This document shows positions 15,685 to 24,169 of a stretch of 64,000 bases of DNA, piece by piece. The position numbers and the translations under genes were made by a program. Location of the stretch: contig NZ_ATTM01000002.1 of the NCBI RefSeq assembly GCF_000419685.1, positions 372,001 through 436,000 on the forward strand. The letters are read 5' to 3'. This DNA comes from Flavobacterium antarcticum DSM 19726. GTDB taxonomy: Bacteria > Bacteroidota > Bacteroidia > Flavobacteriales > Flavobacteriaceae. Below the pieces are notes generated by a model, which was given only the letters and a program-made list of their open reading frames with translations, had not been told where the DNA came from and did not search any database. Positions within the stretch are counted from its first letter, which is position 1; every line of letters begins with the position of its first letter.

Positions 15685-15794
15685 ACCACAATTTAAAAAT
15701 TCTTTAGGTTACAAATTATTCAATAACCTTGGAGTATGGCCTTAAGTTCCTTTGATTTAATTCAGGACGCCTGCTACAAAAACACATTAAAATT

Positions 15795-16139
15795 ATGCCA
15801 AGATCGGTAAATTCAGTTGCTAAAAGAGCACGTAGAAAAAAAATAATGAAGCAAGCCAAAGGTTACTTTGGTAGACGTAAAAACGTTTGGACAGTTGCAA
15901 AAAATGCGGTAGAGAAAGCAATGGTTTATGCTTACCGTGATAGAAAACAGAACAAAAGAACTTTCCGTGCATTGTGGATCCAACGTATCAACGCTGGAGC
16001 TAGATTGGAAGGATTGTCTTATTCTCAATTTATGGGTAAAGTAAAATCTAACGGTATCGAATTGAACCGTAAAGTTCTTGCTGATTTAGCAATGAATCAC
16101 CCAGAAGCTTTCAAAGCTGTCATCAACAAAGTAAAATAA
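15795..16139 (+). CDS. rplT: 50S ribosomal protein L20
   Basis: A 114-residue basic protein with the L20 marks [24 protein letters not shown], given here in part as [20 protein letters not shown], and [22 protein letters not shown]20 assembles the 50S subunit and in other bacteria represses its own operon. The 175-bp spacer before it contains a repeat hairpin and then a mixed-sequence stretch (15700-15780) that could hold a leader structure. A strong terminator follows. Confidence 0.97.
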   Translation: MPRSVNSVAKRARRKKIMKQAKGYFGRRKNVWTVAKNAVEKAMVYAYRDRKQNKRTFRALWIQRINAGARLEGLSYSQFMGKVKSNGIELNRKVLADLAMNHPEAFKAVINKVK

Positions 16140-16179
16140 GAACGTTTGTCAAACACTAATTTACTTCTTACTTATATAG

Positions 16180-16210
16180 AAATCCCAATCGAAAGATTGG
16201 GATTTTTTTT
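16180..16210 (+). terminator. Terminator of the thrS-rplT operon
   Basis: An 11-bp perfect stem (16180-16190 with 16195-16205) closed by a GAAA loop is followed by a T run. Confidence 0.9.
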
Positions 16211-16423
16211 GTTTTTATTTTTAGTATCGTATTTCGCTAAAATCAATAGTGTAAAGTAAGTTGACTGCAAATCAAAGTCGTAAAGTATTTGCGATTTCAC
16301 CTATTTGCAATACCGTAAAGTTTAGTTTAAATCACTCTACTACCCTATCTTTACGACCCAATTCATTTAAAATCAATCTTTAAAATGAAAATCGCAATTC
16401 ACTTATCTTAAAAACATCTAAAA

Positions 16424-17677
16424 ATGAACAAGCTCTACTTCATCTATTTTCTTTGCTTTGGTCTTTTAACTGGTAATGCACAAGTTACCACTATCATTAG
16501 TAAAGAAATTATACACAGTCCGAAGATTCACGATGCGTCAACGCTCAAGCAAGTTCTAGATTTGAAAAATATCGCTCATTCCTACCTAAATATGCAGGAA
16601 TACTTTCCTTCTAAAACAGTAGCTAAAGCAGCAAAACCTTTTCTTTTTCCTCGTGTTAAAAACAGCGTACTTCCAACGGATTTTTCGCACAAGGGAACGA
16701 AGTACAACACTGAAAAATTCATTGATTCTTCTTATACGCAAGGATTAATATGGATTCAAAACGATACGATTCAATATGAAAATTATTGGCGCGGACAAAA
16801 AGAAGACATCAAACATATTTCATGGTCCATGTCAAAATCTTACGTTTCTGCTTTATTTGGTATTGCGATTGATGAGGGTTATATCAAAAGCATCAATCAA
16901 ACTGTAGACGAATATTTGCCTGAATTAAAAAGCTCGGGGTATAATGGAGTAAAAATAAAAGATGTTTTACAAATGGCAAGTGGTATTGGTTTTAACGAAG
17001 ATTATAGCGATCCAAATGCGGATATTAATGTGTATTGGAATGGCTTTGTTTCTGGAAAGTCACAAGACAAATTTGCAAAGACATTAGTCAATCAGCGACC
17101 ACCAGGAACTTACAACCAATATGTTAGCATCAATACTCATGTTTTGGCAATGATTATAGTAAAAGCTACAGGAAGAAGCTTGACCGATTACTTACAGGAA
17201 AAAATATGGAAAAAAATCGGTACCGAATATGACGCGTATTGGCTAGTTGATGGCGAAGGTATGGAAATGGCGTTAGGAGGTTTAAATGCTTGTTTGCGTG
17301 ATTATGCTAAACTAGGCCAACTTTACCTCAACAAAGGTAAATACAATGGCGAACAAATCATTCCTACAGCATGGATTGAAAGCTCTGTGAGAGCTACTGA
17401 AAAACACTTACTTCCAGCCACTAATGGCGGTACAGGTTATGGCTATCAATGGTGGATTCCATTTGGTAGCGAAGGTGAATTTATGGCAATTGGTATTTTC
17501 AATCAGTACATTTACATTAATCCAACTACAAAAACGATTATTGTAAAAAATTCGGCGAATCAAAATTATTACGACAGCAGTAATCCGTATTGTTCTTCAA
17601 ATGTTCATCTAGCATTATTTAGAAAATTAGCACATTCGACCTTTTCGAAAAAAAGCGCAACTTTAAAGTCTAAATAA
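16424..17677 (+). CDS. Secreted serine hydrolase, beta-lactamase (class C/penicillin-binding) fold
   Basis: A 417-residue protein with an N-terminal signal peptide ending near GNAQ (residue 20). The catalytic SxxK is S135-M-S-K138 in SWSMSKSYVSALFG; an SxN-like motif appears in QYVSINTHVLA, and GGTGYGYQWW marks the C-terminal block. This family includes esterases, D-aminopeptidases and beta-lactamase-like enzymes; true antibiotic hydrolysis is not implied. It stands alone after the ribosomal operon terminator. TATCTTTA at 16346-16353 is a possible -7 element with one mismatch. Confidence 0.85.
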   Translation: MNKLYFIYFLCFGLLTGNAQVTTIISKEIIHSPKIHDASTLKQVLDLKNIAHSYLNMQEYFPSKTVAKAAKPFLFPRVKNSVLPTDFSHKGTKYNTEKFIDSSYTQGLIWIQNDTIQYENYWRGQKEDIKHISWSMSKSYVSALFGIAIDEGYIKSINQTVDEYLPELKSSGYNGVKIKDVLQMASGIGFNEDYSDPNADINVYWNGFVSGKSQDKFAKTLVNQRPPGTYNQYVSINTHVLAMIIVKATGRSLTDYLQEKIWKKIGTEYDAYWLVDGEGMEMALGGLNACLRDYAKLGQLYLNKGKYNGEQIIPTAWIESSVRATEKHLLPATNGGTGYGYQWWIPFGSEGEFMAIGIFNQYIYINPTTKTIIVKNSANQNYYDSSNPYCSSNVHLALFRKLAHSTFSKKSATLKSK

Positions 17678-17923
17678 TAAGTGAAATTTGAAATTTTAAT
17701 CTCCAGTAGAAAATTTCCAACTTAATTTTTTTAAAGTCACGTAAGTTAAGATTTTTAGATCAAATAGCTTTTGTATTGTAAGACCGGCATGATTCGACGA
17801 AGAAATAAGATCAGCAATTTTAATGTAGAGATTTTGGAAAAATAAAGCTTTAAAACCTAAGAATCTTTCAATAAAAATAATATATAAATTTACAAAAATT
17901 TTAAATTATTAATATTATTATGC

Positions 17924-17931
17924 TATTTTCG
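17924..17931 (+). promoter_or_regulatory. -7-like element before lipoprotein gene
   Basis: TATTTTCG differs from TAnnTTTG at one base. It overlaps an upstream in-frame ATG at 17920, which argues for the ATG at 17953 as the true start. Confidence 0.35.
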
Positions 17932-17952
17932 CATCTTAATTTAATATATAAT

Positions 17953-18873
17953 ATGAAAACACAAAAATTTATTGGCTTATTATCATTTCTTCTTATTGCA
18001 ACCTTTACCTCTTGTTCTAGTGACAGCGATGGAACTGCAGTTGCTAATTCAACTGTTTCCGCAAAAATAGATGGTCAAAATTGGCAATCAATACCTAATG
18101 GCGTTAACATTACTGTAACTAGTGTTGAAGATGAAGGAGTAAGTCAAAATGTATTGCAAATGGTAGCTACAAGTGCTAACTTAACTGTTTTAACCTTACA
18201 ATTCCCGATCAATAATCTTGTTGAAGGAACGTATACTTTTCAGGGTGATCAAGCAGGAATGTTAAGTTATACGGATTTGAGTTCATTTTCATTGTACGGT
18301 TCATCAGCTGAAAATGGAACATTATCAGTAACTATTTCTAATGTAAATCTTGCACAGAAAACACTTTCAGGTACTTTTTCTGGAACACTATACGATCTTA
18401 TGGAATCTGGAGCAAGTAAACAAATTACCAATGGTACGTTTCAAAACGTAAAATTTGAAACTGCAGGAATATACAGTAACGGTTCTATGAGTCTTTCTAA
18501 AAATGGCAACCCAAACTTTATCATTTCAGCGAATGATGAGGCTAATTCTAAGATCTTAATTGGTGAAAATTCGGTAGATAATTCAATTACTGTAAATGGA
18601 TATGCACTTAAAACAGACAACAATTTTGGAATTTACTCTGTGAAATTCCCAAAAGACGCTACAGCAGGAACTTACCCAATTACAGCTACAGGAGATTACC
18701 AAGCTTCTTATGCTGGTAATGAAGCAGACGATTTTACTGTATCAACGGGAAGTGTAACAATAGTTTCTCACGTTGGTAATGTAGTTAAAGCAAACTTTAA
18801 TTATACAGCTAAAAAAGGAAATATTACAGTTACCGTTTCAGATGGTTCATTTGAAATTACACATTTAGACTAA
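17953..18873 (+). CDS. Outer-surface or periplasmic lipoprotein, DUF6252-like
   Basis: A 306-residue lipoprotein: signal peptide MKTQKFIGLLSFLLIATF, lipobox cysteine in TSCSSDSDG at residue 18, then two similar beta-rich repeats (about 25-165 and 170-305). Each repeat has phrases such as GTLSVTISNVNLAQKTLSGTFSG and GNITVTVSDGSFEITHL that match the DUF6252 style of Flavobacteria lipoproteins. The Asp/Ser-rich stretch after the cysteine resembles a surface-export signal. The ATG at 17953 was chosen as it starts a clean lipoprotein signal. Followed by a strong terminator. Confidence 0.8.
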   Translation: MKTQKFIGLLSFLLIATFTSCSSDSDGTAVANSTVSAKIDGQNWQSIPNGVNITVTSVEDEGVSQNVLQMVATSANLTVLTLQFPINNLVEGTYTFQGDQAGMLSYTDLSSFSLYGSSAENGTLSVTISNVNLAQKTLSGTFSGTLYDLMESGASKQITNGTFQNVKFETAGIYSNGSMSLSKNGNPNFIISANDEANSKILIGENSVDNSITVNGYALKTDNNFGIYSVKFPKDATAGTYPITATGDYQASYAGNEADDFTVSTGSVTIVSHVGNVVKANFNYTAKKGNITVTVSDGSFEITHLD

Positions 18874-18890
18874 ACGTTTTTTGTGAAATA

Positions 18891-18931
18891 AAAATAGGGA
18901 AACAGAACGCTAAGTTCTGTTTCCCTATTTT
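18891..18931 (+). terminator. Long perfect hairpin terminator
   Basis: An 18-bp perfect stem (18891-18908 with 18914-18931) with loop GCTAA, ending in a TTTT run. It ends the lipoprotein gene. Confidence 0.85.
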
Positions 18932-19439
18932 GCTTTATATTAAATTCTACTGCTGCTTTTTAAAAGCATTTTTACTGAAATACACGTCTTCATTATTTTA
19001 CAAATTTATACACAATATTCTGTCAAGCGGTCTGCAAAGGGATTGTCAAGCTGAAATAAAATAGCCCCTTAATAATAACTTATTTTTATTGCAGCTGAAC
19101 ATCTTCCTCAACTGTACCAATTTCTAAAACATTACTTAAATTCACAATAAATAACACAATTAAAATACTGTAAATCAATTAACTAAACTTCATTAATTAA
19201 GGATAATCCTCTTATTTTTAAACTTTAAAAAAATAGAAGCGATTCGGTCCGTTTTTTGGCTACCTTTATCTTGTACAATTGTTAAAAATAATACTACTGA
19301 TTGTTTCAAACAGTGTGCAAAATTGTATTTGAAGGCTAATCCACTCTATAAAAATCAACCGTTAATTTTTGCGTTTATATTATGAAGAAGCGTCGTATTC
19401 AATGCTAATTATTACATCCAAATTCCTAATCTATTTCAA
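18932..19439. other. AT-rich intergenic region without a recognisable gene
   Basis: No supported ORF or RNA gene is seen. TGTCAAGC occurs twice near 19021-19052. TACCTTTA near 19260 is one mismatch from a -7 element but lies about 175 bp before the next gene. Confidence 0.5.
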
Positions 19440-19931
19440 ATGAAAAACCTGCACATAAGTCTTTATTTTATTTTTATTGTTACTGCGACTATTATTCTGC
19501 TCAATCGGTATACTGATTTTTTGCTCACTGATTACCGTGTTCATTTTTTCTTTTTATTTTTTGCCGCTTCGTCATTTGTAATTATTGTGGGCCACATTTT
19601 TAAAAAACTAAGAACTACGAAGTCTATTATTCTCACATTTGTGATCGTGGGAATTCTTTGCTTCATTAAAGCGTTCTTTACTTGGGTTGGCGATTGGAAA
19701 ACGCAGACCGTATTGTATCAAAATATCGCTGATAAAAATAAAACTGTGAATGTTCAAATGCGAGCTGATAAGTTTTCATTTGGTTACAAAAAACGAGTGA
19801 TTGCTATTTACAATATTGCTCCTTTTATGCAATGGACTACCGATATTGATACGACGACTATTGATCAATCAAAATGGGAACGTGTGAATTTAGATTTGAA
19901 TGAAATGAATTTACCCAGTGAAAATTACTAG
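19440..19931 (+). CDS. Membrane protein of unknown function
   Basis: A 163-residue protein with three hydrophobic helices (about 7-24, 34-53 and 60-82) and a mostly soluble C-terminal part (85-163) containing a DKNKTVNVQMRADKF strand and a tail rich in Asp/Thr (DIDTTTIDQ). The topology suggests a C-terminal domain on one side of the membrane. No known family is recognised. It lies 89 bp before the P-type ATPase gene and points the same way, but no link can be shown. Confidence 0.65.
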   Translation: MKNLHISLYFIFIVTATIILLNRYTDFLLTDYRVHFFFLFFAASSFVIIVGHIFKKLRTTKSIILTFVIVGILCFIKAFFTWVGDWKTQTVLYQNIADKNKTVNVQMRADKFSFGYKKRVIAIYNIAPFMQWTTDIDTTTIDQSKWERVNLDLNEMNLPSENY

Positions 19932-20020
19932 TTATATTTGGTAACCAATTATAATTTAAACTAGATTTTCCGCTGCTTTTTTTATAACTGATACTGATTT
20001 TCTATTTTACTATTTTGCCA

Positions 20021-22525
20021 ATGACAAATTTTGACATCAAAGGTTTGACTGACGAAGAAGTACTTCATTCTCGAACTCAATTCGGCAGAAATGTTTTGAA
20101 ATTTAAGAAAGAAAACGGAGTATTCGACGCTTTGAAAAGCCTTGCGAAAGAACCAATGATTGCACTTTTGTTGGTGGCGTCTCTGATTTACTTCATAAGT
20201 GGACAACTAGACGACGGACTCTTTCTGTTATCAGCAATCGTTATTGTTTCAGTTATTTCATTGTACCAAGATGCGAAAAGTCGCAATGCGTTAGAAAAAC
20301 TAAAAGACTTTACAATGCCCACTTGCACCGTGATTAGAAACGGTGTTTCGGTTAAAATTAAAACAGAAGATTTAGTTATTGGCGATAGTTTGATTGTTGA
20401 GGAAGGAAGTTCAGTTCCAGCAGATGGAATTATTGTTCATTCTAACGATTTCTCAGTGAATGAGTCCATTCTTACAGGCGAATCTTTTTCGGTATTCAAA
20501 GATAAATTTCACGAAGACAATAGTGTTTACAAAGGAACAACCGTTGCAAGCGGATTAGCCATTGCAACAATTTCACACATTGGCAATCAAACAAAATTGG
20601 GGAAAATTGGCGAAAGCCTTGAAAATATCCAAGTTGAAAAAACACCTTTAGAACTTCAAATCAACAGTTTTGTAAAGAAATTAGTCATTGCTGGAGCGTT
20701 CGTATTTTTAATTGTCTGGGCAATCAATTACTTTCATTCCTATAATTTTTTAGACAGTTTACTGAAAGCATTAACACTCGCAATGAGTATTTTACCGGAA
20801 GAAATTCCGATGGCGTTTACGGCTTTTATGGCAATTGGCGCGTTGCGTTTGATGAAAATGGGCGTTGTAGTAAAGCAGATGAAAACGGTGGAAACTCTGG
20901 GTTCTGCAACTGTTATTTGTACCGACAAGACGGGTACGATTACAGAGAATAAAATGAGCCTTGCTAAAGTATTTTCATTAGAGACGTTGCAAATTTCAAA
21001 CCCGCAAGACGCCGAAGATTCTGAGAAAAAATTACTGCAAACTGCAATGTGGGCGAGCGAACCCATTCCGTTTGATCCTATGGAAATTGCGTTGCATCAA
21101 GCTTACGCCAAATTTAATTCCGTTGATGAGCGAGCAAATTTCAAGATGATTCATGAATATCCGTTGGGGGGAAAACCACCAATGATGACGCATGTATTTG
21201 AAAACAAGTTGGGTCAACGAATAATCGCGGCAAAAGGAGCTCCCGAAGCATTGATACAGGTTTCTAATTTATCGGAAGAACAAAAAGAACAGATAAATAC
21301 TGCCATAAAAACCATAACTTCCCAAGGATATCGTGTTTTAGGAGTTGGTGAAAGTACGTTTATTGGAGCGGAATTTCCCGCAACTCAGCAAGAGCTATTT
21401 TTTGACTTCAAAGGAATTGTTGCCTTTTATGATCCACCAAAAGAGAATATAAATAAGGTATTAAATCACTTCTACGAGGCAGGAATTAAAGTAAAAATTG
21501 TTACCGGTGATAATGCAGAAACTACAACGGCAATCGCAAAACAAGTTGACTTTCAAGGATATGAACACAGTATGACCGGTGATGAATTGATGCAACTTTC
21601 GGACAAAGAATTACAGGAAAAAGTAACTGAAACCAACATTTTCACTAGAATGTTTCCTGAAGCAAAGTTGCGTATTATTAATGCTCTGAAAGCAAATAAT
21701 GAAATAGTTGCAATGACTGGCGATGGTGTGAACGACGGTCCTGCATTGAAAGCGGCACACATAGGAATTGCAATGGGCAAAAAGGGAACTGAAATAGCCA
21801 AACAAGCCGCTTCACTTATTTTGGTCGACGATGATTTATCTAAAATGGTCGATGCGATTGCAATGGGAAGACGCATTTATATCAACTTGAAAAAAGCGAT
21901 TCAATATATTATTTCTATCCACATTCCCATTATTCTTACGGTATTTATTCCACTTGCTTTAGGTTGGATCTATCCGAATATTTTATCGCCAGTACATATT
22001 ATTTTCTTGGAATTAATTATGGGTCCAACATGTTCCATCATTTTCGAAAACGAACCAATGGAGCAAAACACGATGACAAATAAACCAAGACCATTTGCGA
22101 CTTCATTCTTTAATTGGAGCGAACTAACAACGAGTATCATCCAAGGATTAGCAATTACTGTAGGAACTTTATTCAGTTATCAATATGCCGTTTACAATGG
22201 ATTAGGCGAAGAACAAACGAGAACAATGGTGTTTATCGTTTTAATTTCGGCGAACATCTTTTTAACCCTCGTAAACCGCTCTTTTTATTATTCTATTTTC
22301 ACAACATTGAAATACAAGAATAATTTAGTTCCAATGATGATTGGAATAACCATCTTCATCACGGCACTACTACTTTTTGTACCGACGTTGACTTCGTTTT
22401 TTGGGTTTGCAACTTTGACAAGTTTAAACCTTTTAATCGCGGTATTGATTGGATTTGTATCGGTGATTTGGTATGAAATAGTGAAATTCAATAAGAGAAG
22501 AAAAAGCAGTAACGAAATTGTATAA
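20021..22525 (+). CDS. Cation-transporting P-type ATPase (P2-like)
   Basis: An 834-residue pump from ATG 20021 (a TTG two codons upstream is less likely). Domain order: cation ATPase N-terminus, actuator with LTGES, membrane helix 4 with PEEIP, phosphorylation site D302 in DKTGT, nucleotide-binding domain with KGAPE, and the hinge TGDGVNDGPALKAA. The C-terminal helices include ELIMGPTCSIIFENEP. The family moves Ca2+, Mg2+ or other cations at the cost of ATP. No heavy-metal-binding domain is present. The PEEIP site differs from the PEGLP of SERCA, so the ion is uncertain. Confidence 0.9.
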   Translation: MTNFDIKGLTDEEVLHSRTQFGRNVLKFKKENGVFDALKSLAKEPMIALLLVASLIYFISGQLDDGLFLLSAIVIVSVISLYQDAKSRNALEKLKDFTMPTCTVIRNGVSVKIKTEDLVIGDSLIVEEGSSVPADGIIVHSNDFSVNESILTGESFSVFKDKFHEDNSVYKGTTVASGLAIATISHIGNQTKLGKIGESLENIQVEKTPLELQINSFVKKLVIAGAFVFLIVWAINYFHSYNFLDSLLKALTLAMSILPEEIPMAFTAFMAIGALRLMKMGVVVKQMKTVETLGSATVICTDKTGTITENKMSLAKVFSLETLQISNPQDAEDSEKKLLQTAMWASEPIPFDPMEIALHQAYAKFNSVDERANFKMIHEYPLGGKPPMMTHVFENKLGQRIIAAKGAPEALIQVSNLSEEQKEQINTAIKTITSQGYRVLGVGESTFIGAEFPATQQELFFDFKGIVAFYDPPKENINKVLNHFYEAGIKVKIVTGDNAETTTAIAKQVDFQGYEHSMTGDELMQLSDKELQEKVTETNIFTRMFPEAKLRIINALKANNEIVAMTGDGVNDGPALKAAHIGIAMGKKGTEIAKQAASLILVDDDLSKMVDAIAMGRRIYINLKKAIQYIISIHIPIILTVFIPLALGWIYPNILSPVHIIFLELIMGPTCSIIFENEPMEQNTMTNKPRPFATSFFNWSELTTSIIQGLAITVGTLFSYQYAVYNGLGEEQTRTMVFIVLISANIFLTLVNRSFYYSIFTTLKYKNNLVPMMIGITIFITALLLFVPTLTSFFGFATLTSLNLLIAVLIGFVSVIWYEIVKFNKRRKSSNEIV

Positions 22526-22562
22526 TAGAGCAAACGCACATTTTCAATTTATAAAAGGTCTC

Positions 22563-22602
22563 TTTCACTTTCATCCTTCTATCTTTTTGTCTTTCAATCT
22601 TT
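22563..22602 (-). repeat. Degenerate 8-bp tandem repeat (AAAGATAG family), second array
   Basis: On the minus strand five units read AAAGATTG, AAAGACAA, AAAGATAG, AAGGATGA, AAGTGAAA. This is the same unit as at 12437-12476. It fills the gap between the convergent P-type ATPase and methyltransferase genes and touches the latter's stop codon. Confidence 0.8.
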
Positions 22603-23221
22603 ATTTCTTCTTGAATCTTACAAACGTAAAATGCTGTACCGTTCCAAAAGGCGTATCGTGATTGATTTGAAATTTTTCGACCGGTTCAAAATTACTTTCA
22701 AAACAAGTTGTCAATTCAACGATAGAATAACGTTTGATTTCAATTCCACTGCATTTTAAAGGTCCATTTTCTGAAAAGGTTCCTACAGCTAAAGTTCCGT
22801 TTGAAACTACTGCATCAGCAACTAATGTGCGATACTGCTCAATTTCTGTTTCTTCAGTTAAAAAATGAAAAACAGCTCTGTCGTGCCAAAAATCATAAGA
22901 CACTTCAGGTTTAAATTGAGTAATGTCCGAAACAATCCATGTTACTTTCGAAGCATTCTCATTCAATCGAACTTTCGCGCGTTCAATTGCAGCAGCAGAA
23001 ATATCCAATACACTCAAATTTGTGTAACCCAATTCCAACAGATTATCCACTAAAAAACTATCTCCACCTCCAATATCAATGATTTTGGCGTCAAGCGGAA
23101 TATTGTTTTTAGTGAAAAATTGCAAAGACGTTGTAGGAATGGGTTGATGCCAACTCACTTCTTCCAAAGATTTCGTAGAATAGATATTTTCCCAATGGGA
23201 TTTGCGGTCAAAATTAGTCAT
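22601..23221 (-). CDS. Class I SAM-dependent methyltransferase
   Basis: A 206-residue cytoplasmic enzyme. The SAM-binding motif I is IIDIGGGDSFLVDNLLE, followed by the acidic end of strand 2 (LSVLDIS), and a DFWHDRAVFHFLT block typical of small methyltransferases of the TehB/thiopurine type. The substrate is not evident. A consensus -7 element lies in the end of the upstream gene, so it can be expressed alone. Convergent with the P-type ATPase gene. Confidence 0.85.
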   Translation of the reverse strand: MTNFDRKSHWENIYSTKSLEEVSWHQPIPTTSLQFFTKNNIPLDAKIIDIGGGDSFLVDNLLELGYTNLSVLDISAAAIERAKVRLNENASKVTWIVSDITQFKPEVSYDFWHDRAVFHFLTEETEIEQYRTLVADAVVSNGTLAVGTFSENGPLKCSGIEIKRYSIVELTTCFESNFEPVEKFQINHDTPFGTVQHFTFVRFKKK

Positions 23222-23262
23222 GTGATTTTATTTTAAGTACTGAAAATAATAATTTAGTTCTG

Positions 23263-24048
23263 TTACAAAAATAGTTCTTTTGCGATAATGTAAATTCCCA
23301 TTACTAAAACAAACCAACCAAAAATAGGCTTGAGTTGTGCCCCATCCATCTTTTTCGAAAGAAATGTACCAATGAAAATTCCAATTCCGGCAATGAATGC
23401 AATCGAAAGTAGAAAAATATAATCCATTTCAACCCCGTTTATTACATCACCTAAAAAACCTAAAAGTGAATTGAATCCGATAATTAATAAGGAAGTACCA
23501 ACGGCTTGTTTCATTTGCATCTTGGCAAAAAACAATAAAGCAGGAATAATCAAGAAGCCTCCACCGGCTCCTAAAAATCCGGTAATTATTCCAACAGCAG
23601 CACCAATAAACATTAAATGAAGTGGTTTAATTTGATTTTCGTTGAAGATGCTTTTTTGTGTTCTAATCATCGAATACGAAGCCAAAACCATTAAAATAGC
23701 AAATAAAACCATAATCACCATTCCACGCTTGACTGAATAATTTTCAGTTATAGTGATGATTTCAGGAATACGTAACAAAACGATTTTCCGCACTAATAAT
23801 AAGGTTATTAATGACGGAATGGCAAAATAGACCGCCGATTTTACTTTAATGTTCCCCATTTTATAATGCCGAATAGCTCCAAATGCTGCCGTTAATCCTA
23901 CTATAAATAACGAATAAGTGGTAGCTAATTTAGGATTGACATTAAACAAATAAACCAATATTGGAACGGTCAAAATACTGCCACCACCGCCAATTAGTCC
24001 TAGTGATATTCCGATAAAAAGCGACGCAAAATAACCTAAAACTTCCAT
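23263..24048 (-). CDS. TauE/SafE family sulfite-type exporter
   Basis: A 261-residue inner-membrane protein with seven or eight helices and the family's two glycine-rich inverted halves: GISLGLIGGGGSILTVPIL near the N-terminus and GIITGFLGAGGGFLIIPAL near residue 155. Members export sulfite, sulfoacetate or other anions and some take up sulfur compounds; the substrate here is unknown. It stands 42 bp upstream of the methyltransferase gene on the same strand, possibly co-transcribed. CATCTTTG at 24074-24081 (minus) is a near-consensus -7. Confidence 0.88.
   Translation of the reverse strand: MEVLGYFASLFIGISLGLIGGGGSILTVPILVYLFNVNPKLATTYSLFIVGLTAAFGAIRHYKMGNIKVKSAVYFAIPSLITLLLVRKIVLLRIPEIITITENYSVKRGMVIMVLFAILMVLASYSMIRTQKSIFNENQIKPLHLMFIGAAVGIITGFLGAGGGFLIIPALLFFAKMQMKQAVGTSLLIIGFNSLLGFLGDVINGVEMDYIFLLSIAFIAGIGIFIGTFLSKKMDGAQLKPIFGWFVLVMGIYIIAKELFL
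23266..23273 (-). promoter_or_regulatory. -7 element of the methyltransferase gene
   Basis: TATTTTTG on the minus strand matches TAnnTTTG. It lies in the last codons of the TauE-like gene and gives a leader of about 40 nt. Confidence 0.45.
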
Positions 24049-24119
24049 GATTGCATTGTTGTAATTAATAGTGCAAAGATGCGTAAAGTTCTACGTTTCT
24101 CCTGTTACTTTTATGACAT

Positions 24120-24149
24120 AAAAAAAGGCAAACCGAAGTCTGCCCTTTC
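24120..24149 (-). terminator. Terminator of the dipeptidyl-peptidase III gene
   Basis: On the minus strand GGGCAGAC and GTTTGCCT form a stem closed by a TTCG tetraloop and followed by a run of seven or more T. Confidence 0.85.
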
Positions 24150-24169
24150 ACAATTATTAAAACTAAAAA

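Noticed and set aside
16423..17677. True beta-lactamase resistance gene
   Set aside because: The SxxK fold is shared by many esterases and peptidases; no specific resistance signature is visible.
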